Part shown: positions 1 through 7,900 of the stretch, one piece after another
How positions within the stretch are numbered: position 1 is the first letter of the stretch
Layout of the letters: every line of letters starts with the position of its first letter
Origin: Candidatus Hydrogenedentota bacterium
GTDB lineage: Bacteria; Hydrogenedentota; Hydrogenedentia; Hydrogenedentales; SLHB01
Length of the DNA stretch: 8,479 nucleotides
Assembly: GCA_029262095.1 (NCBI GenBank)
Contig: JAJDAB010000037.1
Coordinates: 1 to 8,479 of the forward strand
Direction: 5' to 3'
Position numbers and translations under genes: made by a program
The notes under the pieces: generated by a model
Told to the model about the DNA's origin: nothing
The model's database searches: none
Seen by the model: the letters and a program-made list of their open reading frames with translations, nothing else

Positions 1-116
1 AGGGCGAAACAAGTCAAGAATAAAATATTATTGACAACAGTTTCTAGGCCAGATTATTGGGGGAATGCGATCGATCCAGATGGATACAATACGGAAATAT
101 TCATATTATTATCAGT
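1..116. other. AT-rich region downstream of the lipoprotein gene
   Basis: After the TAA at 117-119 the sequence becomes clearly richer in A and T than the coding DNA. It contains a short inverted repeat, GTCAA (13-17) with TTGAC (31-35), around a 13-base AT-rich loop. With only 5 bp in the stem this is too weak to call a terminator. I see no open frame or RNA gene here. Confidence 0.5.
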
Positions 117-1577
117 TTAACGCGTCTCGACGGAAACGACCACATCCGCTGCACAACGGAACCCAAAATCAGGCTCCGCGAGGTCCATCCGCTCATAGTG
201 ACGTCGTACCGAGCGGACATCGAATGATCCCGTGAGATAGGAACCCCCGCGAAGTACACGGTAAACCTGGCCGTACTCCACTTGAATATCCTCGTTCCCC
301 GGATAGGCCTGATACCAGGATTGCGTCCATTCCCGGACATTTCCGGCCATATCGAAGCAGCCATATGGCGATATCCCCTTGTCGAGCGACCCAACATCAC
401 GGAGACGCGCGCTGGTTCCGGAGGCATAACTACAATAGCCGGGCTGAAAATTGTTACCCCAGGGCCATGCCCGGGCATCTTCGCCGCGAGCGGCCTTCTC
501 CCACTCAATCTCCGTGGGTAACCGCTTGCCAATGGCCCGTGCAAATGAAGTCGCTTGCTCCCATGTAACACCCGATACCGGCACGTTTTCTTCGCCTTTC
601 TTAAATTGATGCAGCTTCACGACACTTGCATACTGCTCGTTCGTCACTTCGTACTTGTCGATATAGTAGGCATCCACCATGATTGATCGCGCAGGCCGCT
701 CATCTGGCGATTCATCGTCGAAGCCCATGATAAACTCGCCGGCGGGAACCAGCACCATACCCTCCGGAACGGCACCTTCAAGCAGCGTCAGCTCAATGGT
801 TTCCGTTTCATTCGCCGTCAGTTCAACAACCTGCTCTTTCATGACATACCCGGGAGCGTGTACGCCGACGCGATACGTGCCTGGAATCAGGTCCAATATC
901 ACCGGCGTTTCTTGAAGTTGTTTGCGATTGTTGAGCCAGAAAGCGGCGCTGGTGGGCACCGAAAACACCCGTAGTTTGCCGTTTTTAGGGTTGAGTTCAA
1001 AGGTTTTCGTGTAAACAAAATCCGGCTCTACTTCAAAAGTCAGTTCGGCGGTCACGTAGTTCTCATACTCGATTTGCAGTGTGTGCATGCCCGCTGGGAG
1101 CTTCGCCTTAATCAGCGGAGTTTCCCCGATTATTGCGTCGTAATCGAGCCGAACTAGCGCTGGCGCAGGTATCGATTCGACGGTTACCTCCCCTTCGAGT
1201 GGGCGAAGTTCGATCGTGATCGACTGTTCGGCCGGAGATTTTTCAACGCGAACCGTCTTCCATTCGGAGTGGTACCCCTCAAGCTCCACTTCAACCAAAT
1301 GAGGTCCTGGGACGACATCTGCCAGCACAATAGTGGAATTGCCAACAGGCTCGGAATCGAACACAATCGATGCGCCGTCTAGCTTCAACTCCGGCGAGTA
1401 GACGGACGCGCAGTTAACCTCGACCCGAACGCCTACGACCTTCTTGCCCCCGCCACAACCCACCATTATTCCGAAGCAGGTGAGGAAGAGAATAGCCCGA
1501 ATGGGCGGTGTGATACGGCTACTGTGCCTCAGTAATCGCGGTTGTTCAGCGTTTACTCGGTTGTGAAAAGCTTTCAT
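117..1577 (-). CDS. Lipoprotein with three PEGA-like repeats and a non-catalytic FGE-sulfatase domain
   Basis: The predicted protein is 486 aa from the ATG at 1577. This start was chosen because it places a basic n-region and a hydrophobic stretch (AILFLTCFGI) directly before a lipobox MVG/C, with Cys41 as the lipidated residue. No clear ribosome binding site precedes it, and in-frame ATGs at 1721 and 1865 would add 48 or 96 unconvincing residues. Residues 47-267 hold three PEGA-like units. Residues 268-480 form an FGE-sulfatase/SUMF1-type domain: GMVLVPAGEFIMG (273-285), EVTNEQY (310-316), GKRLPTEIEWEKAARG (350-365), DMAGNVREW (409-417), VLRGGSY (441-447) and FGFRCA (471-476). True formylglycine-generating enzymes carry two catalytic cysteines just after RGGS; here that stretch reads YLTGSFDVRSVRRHY with none, so oxidation of sulfatases is unlikely. 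A structural or binding role at the membrane, facing the periplasm, is more plausible. It follows the giant secreted-protein gene on the same strand after a gap of about 340 bases. Confidence 0.92.
   Translation of the reverse strand: MKAFHNRVNAEQPRLLRHSSRITPPIRAILFLTCFGIMVGCGGGKKVVGVRVEVNCASVYSPELKLDGASIVFDSEPVGNSTIVLADVVPGPHLVEVELEGYHSEWKTVRVEKSPAEQSITIELRPLEGEVTVESIPAPALVRLDYDAIIGETPLIKAKLPAGMHTLQIEYENYVTAELTFEVEPDFVYTKTFELNPKNGKLRVFSVPTSAAFWLNNRKQLQETPVILDLIPGTYRVGVHAPGYVMKEQVVELTANETETIELTLLEGAVPEGMVLVPAGEFIMGFDDESPDERPARSIMVDAYYIDKYEVTNEQYASVVKLHQFKKGEENVPVSGVTWEQATSFARAIGKRLPTEIEWEKAARGEDARAWPWGNNFQPGYCSYASGTSARLRDVGSLDKGISPYGCFDMAGNVREWTQSWYQAYPGNEDIQVEYGQVYRVLRGGSYLTGSFDVRSVRRHYERMDLAEPDFGFRCAADVVVSVETR
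777..1439 (-). repeat. Three tandem PEGA-like repeats in the lipoprotein
   Basis: Between the lipidated cysteine and the FGE domain lie three beta-rich units of about 70-80 residues (from the ATG at 1577: roughly 47-127, 128-198 and 199-267). Each has the PEGA plan: a first strand, a short displayed segment, a G..P strand, an L.PG or L.AG turn, an aromatic GY or NY, and a charged final strand. The diagnostic turns are VVPGPHLVEVELEGY, LPAGMHTLQIEYENY and IPGTYRVGVHAPGY. The first unit is the most diverged at its start. PEGA domains are found in envelope proteins and often stand between a membrane anchor and a functional domain, which fits the spacer position here. Confidence 0.8.
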
Positions 1578-1913
1578 ACGACGTTGAAAAAGCACGGTTC
1601 TAGCAAAAACTCCGTCGTGAGCGCACCCAACCGCATGACTCACTATCGGTACCCAGTCTCGAACCCTCGGTGACCGTGCAGCCCAGAACCCCCGCACCCA
1701 CGCCGGAATCTTGTCGGACATTACCCGCCCACGGACCACACCGTTTGTCGTACTTTCTAGGTTACCATCCTTGAACGGTTTGCGCCAATTTGTCAAGGGA
1801 TAACTATCTAGGCCGATGGCCTGAATTGGCCCTGGTAAGATAACTAGGGTCGTGGATCGCTGCAATAGCAGCGCAGTCGGGGCAGAACCGGTCGAGGCCG
1901 GTTCGTTTTGCCC
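1578..1913. other. Intergenic region between the giant gene and the lipoprotein gene
   Basis: About 336 bases separate the stop of the giant gene from the chosen start of the lipoprotein gene. Apart from the hairpin at 1880-1913 I see no RNA gene or clear regulatory site. The minus-strand frame of the lipoprotein gene stays open through most of it, up to 1865, but the translation there looks random and would put about 120 residues in front of a lipoprotein signal peptide. The promoter of the lipoprotein gene should lie here if it is transcribed independently. A TTGACA on the minus strand (1791-1796) has no good -10 partner at normal spacing. Confidence 0.6.
1880..1913 (-). terminator. Hairpin directly after the giant gene's stop codon; possible terminator
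   Basis: The stop codon TAA occupies 1914-1916, and an inverted repeat begins at the next base. The inner arms GAACCGG (1885-1891) and CCGGTTC (1898-1904) are perfect over 7 bp around a 6-base loop. The outer arms GGGCA (1880-1884) and TGCCC (1909-1913) add 5 bp, separated by a 4-base bulge on one side. No T-run follows in the minus-strand direction, so it is not a canonical intrinsic terminator. It could still protect the 3' end of the transcript or act with Rho. On the plus strand four T's lie next to the inner stem, but no plus-strand gene ends here. Confidence 0.5.
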
Positions 1914-4900
1914 TTATTGTTCCTCGAGGATGACGATCGGTTGCCGATCCGGGTCGAGCGCTTGAGCCACAAACGTTTGCGTGTCCAGCGGCACCACCGT
2001 GAACAACACGCTCGCCGGACTAGAGTCCACCAAGTCTGCGGGTAAGGTGCCACGTTGAATACGCGAAGTCGATCGGAAGACATACGTGATGTCTTCCCTG
2101 AGATTCGGATCGCCAAGACCGATACATTGATTGAGTTCCGGAATAACGATTTCGCGAGTCTCCGCCGCGCCAATAGCGAAGAACCCGTCCGCACCGGCAA
2201 GTCCCGAACTGCTATGCGCCTGGCAAAATGCACCATCCGCGTCATTCAAGAAAAAGCCAGCCGAGTCCAGCACCAACACACCGTCCCGGAATAACTCCCA
2301 CGACACTTCAATCGTGTCGTTCGTCGGATTGAATTCCGGGGGCACATCGACCGAGAGAAAGAATTGCGCCGCGACACGTTGGCCGGTGACCAACTCGGCA
2401 CCCGGCATCGGAATGATAGACGTATTTCCGAGGCTGGTGTCCACACCAGTATTCAATACCGTCGGATTCGTAAATCCCGCGACATTGTTCGCTTTGTTGT
2501 CGTGCCAGAAGTTTGCGCGAACACGGGTGTTCGGCGGCGCCGTACCACTAAAGAAAAAGCGTACCCAGTTCGGCTGGGCATCGGCATACTCGCCCAAGGT
2601 CCGCCCACTACCATCAAGCAAGATAGAGGTCATATCCATTGGAATGTTCGGAACCGTCGGATCGACACCGTGAATGGAAATATCCCACGGTTCAACGTTA
2701 CCCGCTTCATCCGCACCGTGTACCACTAGCAGGATGAATCGGTCTGCGGGCAAAAGCGTCGACAACGATGTAATCGTTTGATCCGGCGACCAAGGAGTCC
2801 ATGTTCCAGGCGACGTATAATTGATGCCATCAATCGATTCCCATATCCGGAAACTGAAGATCGGGTTCGGCCCGCCATCGGGCGCAGGACTTGGATCCCC
2901 ATCGCGAATAAGCGAAAACGTTGGGATGGGATTAGACGAAATACTGCCCGCCGATATTCCGGAAATGCGAGAATTAACGTCGCGATACCAATAAATGTTT
3001 AGCGGGTTTAACAACGTATTGTCTGGATCATCCGTCGAATCGTTGCCCGCAAGATCCTCGCCATCGAATTGAATACTCAGATTGAAATTGCCGCGTGCCG
3101 CTGCGTCCAAATGCTCGATTGCATCCAAGAAAATCATGGGATCGGTTGTTGCATCGGCAAGACCGCCCCAATTCGCGACAACCGTTCCGTTGTCGGAGTC
3201 CGTAGCACCGTTTGGAGGATTGGACATCGCAATCTCGGGGTCTTGGGAGAGATTGAATACCCCGACATTTGCTCCACTCGTCAAGAAATCATTCGAGATT
3301 TCCACCGGCGTGGTGACGGTATCCAGCAACAACCCTGCACCACGAATTACATCCCAACGCACCGGACCATCGAGCACATTTATGTCACCGACAATCGCGC
3401 TGGTATTGAAACTCGGTTCAAATCCGGAGACCTGGCGAGGCTCGTTAGGCTCGCTGCCGAAGGGTGGGTTGGTATAGAAATCATCCCCGCCGATTGGAGC
3501 TCCCAAATCGTCCAACAACGGCGGATCGAAGAACTCTATCGCGACCCGTAACTGCAGATTAAGACCGCCGGTTGCGTTTGCCAGAGAGAACGGATTGAAG
3601 AATATGCTCGTCGCTGCGGGTCCAATGGTCGAAGGCAATGTGACCCCGAAGTCTGTCGCGGGCGGTTCCGCCGGAATGGGACCTATCGTCTGGTTGGTGT
3701 CGAGCGGCGCGAAATTGAACACTGGGTACCAAGGTTCATGATCAGGAGTCGCGCCCATCGGAACAGTTGGGTGCAACGGAGGGCCAAGCGGCATCAAGTC
3801 GAAAATATCATTGAAGTCGAGGACCACTTCATGCGATTCAATCGCTTCTTCAATACCAACATATGTTGCCGAGGCAAGATTAGCCCGAGGCGGAATCGTA
3901 TCGATAATGAAGTGACGCCCGAGAATCGCTTGGTCGAGGATGGCACCATCGATAGGTCCAAACGGCGTTCCATCGATGGTCACGTTTCCATTGGGGTTGA
4001 TGCCTCCGATTCCGTCCGTCAAATCAGTGGGGTGATCGCCCAGGATGAACAAGGGCTCCGCCGGGTTCGGACGCACGTAAATCGCCGCATGCCCATCGGC
4101 GAGCAAGTCGCCGCTCGAAGGATCGCTCGAAGCATCTCGATCATCCAACAACGTTTCAATCGCGTCGTTCGTGTTTGAAATTAGGTACAAACCACCGCCA
4201 AGGTCTTGCGTCACCGATAACGGAATTCGATCTGCAGGGATTGTGGGGTCGCCGCCCTGCGGAACGATGAAGAAGCTAACGTCATTGAGGCCGCCGCTAG
4301 CCGCAGTATCAAACGGATCCATCACGAATCCAGCCGGACGGAATCCGACGATGATGGATAGGTCTCCGGCATCCAACGCGGGTACGGGATTCGGAATAGG
4401 CCGCGCTAAGTACCAACCGATCTCTACAATATCTGCTGCCAACGTACTGATTTCGTCCGCTCCGATATCGGGTAAGAACAGACCAGACGCAGGACCGGTG
4501 CCTTGCACTTGAAGCGGGTCCGACTCGAAGTCGGGACGCGGCTGCAGCTCGAAGTCGAGGTCAGTGAACGGTGTCAACGTGAATTCACCCGCTTTGTTGC
4601 GCATCGGGTTCTCGAGATCGGTGTTGTCACCGAGGATACCTTCGTTGGGATCGCGCACGGCCAGTTTGCCAACCCACGGATCAAGTATGGAAGTCGCTAA
4701 CTTCGGCCCAGGTAGGCCCGGCGCAGCCGCAGCATCACGCGGATCGAACATCGGATCGATTGAAATGCTTCCGGTGCCCGGTTGCACCATGACGTAGTCA
4801 TTCGAATTGTGGAACACATTGTTGAATTCGAGGATTGCAACATTCGGTTCGATGCCGCGACCATCGTCGAATATGAATATGCTGACGGTATTGCTCTCGT

Positions 4901-7900
4901 TTGTCGTAGCCGTGACAACAGTGCCGTCGGACGGAACGTTGCGGACAAACACCGGAATGGTAACTTCTCCTCCCGGCGTTAACGGCAATACGGATTGTGC
5001 GTCTGCCCCCAACGGCACTTTCACTACGATTTCGGTAGGCGTGACGGAGTAATGGTCGATCGTCTGTTCGTTCGCGCCGCCCTGGTCGAATACAACCTGT
5101 ACGATGTCCGTGAAATTTAACCCGACAATCGTAATGTAACGGGGATCGGTATCGCCCGTCGCCGGGAACGGGATGTGGTTCGGGACGATTTCGAGAATTT
5201 CCGGCCGGCCATCGAGGAAGTACGTGAAATCCTTGTCCGGTGGCGAGACGCCTTCTTGAAGGTCGGCGGATCGAATAACGACCACAGGATAAGTACCCGG
5301 CAACAAGTCAGGCGCGGGTGACGTAACGATGTCGATAATATCAGGTGCGGGTAGAACGCCAGGAGTCAATGCGAGGAATTCAGCCTGTTCACCGCCGATA
5401 CGAACAATTGGGTCGGGATCACCTACCGTGACTTCAAAGTTAAACCCGAGAATTCGCACCAACGTTCCACCGCGCACGGGACCGTCACGGCGATTCACAT
5501 CAGCGAGTAACTGTACGTCCGTTATTTCCGGCGGAGCATCGATAATGATCGCGTCCAATAGAGTCGATGGACCGGCAAGTACGGTTGCGGCCACCGGATC
5601 GAAATTGTCGAGATGAATGGCGATACGTGCAGGGGCGGCGGGCAACGTCACACCCATAGCCGCCGATAAATCTACGGCGAACTCGATTTCCATAAAGGAA
5701 TTGATCAAATACGCGGCGGTGGGATCCGGATCGACTTCGACCAACGCGGAAATATCTATGTCTGTGGCGTCAAACACATCGACCGTACCGATCGCGCCGC
5801 TGTCCAAAAAGACGCGCGTGTACGGTGTCGTCCCCGTTGTACCGGTGAACGGACCGATAAAATCACTACCCGTAACGCGTACAGGAACCGATTGCGTGCG
5901 AGCCGCATTCGCAGTCGTATCCACCGGTATTGTCCGCGGGAACACGCCTCCCGCTTGCGGATCCGTGCGGCGATAGCTGTACGAATCCTCGGCGACATAA
6001 TAAAGCGGGTCCGTACCCACTGGATTGGTCGCCGTTTCGACGCGTATATCCACCGGCCCATATATCCCCGGCTCAGCGGTCGGCACTGTGAACGTAACAT
6101 TGTCCCCGCCGTTGTCGGTGATGGTTCCCACGTCGACGTCGTCCACGAAGATTGTGAATGCGCCAACACCACCCAGTGCGCCGAAATTCAAAATGTCCGC
6201 TGTGATCGTATCGGGTGCGCCGACAGTCACGGAAATATTGCGAATATCGAAGTTTGCCCCCGCCGCCAGATAATGAAAATCGGTGGTTTGCACGGTCGCA
6301 CCCACGGACGGATCGCCCTGGGCATCCGCCGAATTGTCTATCTGCACGACCACCGTTTGTGCACCCGCCGGTAAATTTACCGTCGATGCGGCATTGGTCA
6401 CTACGGTCGGATTACCGGGCCAACTGAATTCGACGTTACGCTGGGTATGGCTCAAGTAGGGTATTAAGACCGTTCCATCCGTCGGATTGAATGGCCCGAG
6501 AACTATGGGCGCACCTGCCGGGTTCAGCGTTAACAAAATGTCGGTATCGTAGGCCGAACCCCGAAGCGTGCGAGCGCCGCCCGTACCGTCCGCAACAAAA
6601 TTCGCGGGCAACCATTCGCGATCCAATGGATCGGGGCGTGGGATGCCATCGGCGTAATACGTGAACCCGGCGTTGAGCGTGTCGCTCAAACCGGACGGAT
6701 TGATAACGGTGACATCATATGAGCCGCCGCCACCGAATTCCGAGACAGGAATCTCGACATCGATAATCTCGTAAAGAATTCCGCCATCGCTATCCAGCGT
6801 TGGTTGCGGCGCAAACACGCCATCAACGATCGCGACGCTGGCAGAAGGTACTACCAAGCCGCCGATCTTTACGACGGGATTCGCCGGCAACGGCAATTCG
6901 AGAAGATTCCACACCAATATGTTCGACGTGACACGCGGCGCGGTAACGCCATCGAGTTGATCGCCTTCGGTATCGCGGAAATAGTTGGGACTAATATGAA
7001 CGATAGACGGACGCACGCCTCCGCTGGCCCGGTATTCGTAATCGCGTGGATCGGTAATCGCACTTGTAAGCGCCGTACGATTATTGACCACGAACACTTC
7101 GACTTTTCCGGCCGCCGCAGCTTCGGGCACTTTCACGAATAATTCGCCCGAGGAAATGAAGATTACTTTGTTCGACATTTCACTGGCGTCGGTATCGAGT
7201 CCGCCATCCAAATCGAAAAAGACATCGCAATCCGGCTCGAATCCGGCACCCAACACAAACACAAAATTGCCGCCGACCAAATCGCCCCATTCAGGTACGA
7301 CTTGGCTGACGATCGGTGTGTCGCCCGCGTCATTGACATACGTGAATGCGATGGGCACGCGAACTTGATAGCCGTCCGTACGCACGACGTACACATCGAC
7401 CGGACCAGGCACACCGCGATAGGCTGCCGGCAATGTCACGTTCAACACGCCACCGGCATCGGTTACGGGGACTGCGACCGCTAAATCGGGTGGCCCAAAA
7501 AAGACGTTGAATGTTGTAATTCCGCTCGTGCCAACGAAATCGCCGGTCAAGCTGACCGCGATACCACCGGCCACGGGTCCAAAGTTAGGATCGATGAACG
7601 GATCAATATCCCAAACAATGCCGCCGTCTTTTTCGCCCGCCACGCCGCTTTGTTCTTCTTCGTTCCCGTTGCGATACACGCTTGTGTTTCGAATGGTCGC
7701 GGTCGTGCCGTCCTCAAAGTGAACGCCGTAGTTTTCGTTGAGTAGGATGGAGTTGTGCAGGGCGAATAGCGATCCCGTCATGCCGATGGAAATTCCCGCG
7801 CCTTCATCGCCGCCCGCGGTGCGATCGCCGTTCCCCCAGATACTACAATTCGTCGTGACCGGCACCACGAGCCCTTCGGTACGAATGCCGTTCCCTTCGC

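Noticed and set aside
31..59. TTGACA on the plus strand as part of a promoter
   Set aside because: The hexamers at normal spacing match a -10 poorly, and no plus-strand gene follows it.
101..571. Minus-strand open frame of 156 aa overlapping the lipoprotein gene
   Set aside because: It overlaps the well-supported FGE-sulfatase domain in another frame and its translation has no recognisable motif.
1791..1796. TTGACA on the minus strand as a -35 element for the lipoprotein gene
   Set aside because: No TATAAT-like hexamer occurs 16-18 bases downstream, and the site is more than 200 bases from the chosen start.
1799..1846. Direct repeat GATAACTA at 1799-1806 and 1839-1846, a possible operator pair
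   Set aside because: An 8-base repeat within a few hundred bases is expected by chance, and neither copy extends further or is palindromic.
2131..2673. Plus-strand open frame of 180 aa opposite the giant gene
   Set aside because: It lies wholly antisense to the giant gene, and its translation is a low-complexity mix of Ser, Pro, Thr and Lys with no domain. It reflects the codon pattern of the real gene on the other strand. The same applies to the other plus-strand frames opposite both genes, such as 3069-3551 and 5892-6374.
3357..3389. Dockerin-like motif GDINVLDGPV at residues 1689-1698 of the giant protein
   Set aside because: Spacing of the acidic residues does not match a calcium-binding dockerin loop, there is no second copy, and the site is internal. 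The related stretch ADVNRRDGPVR at 984-994 belongs to a TIG unit.
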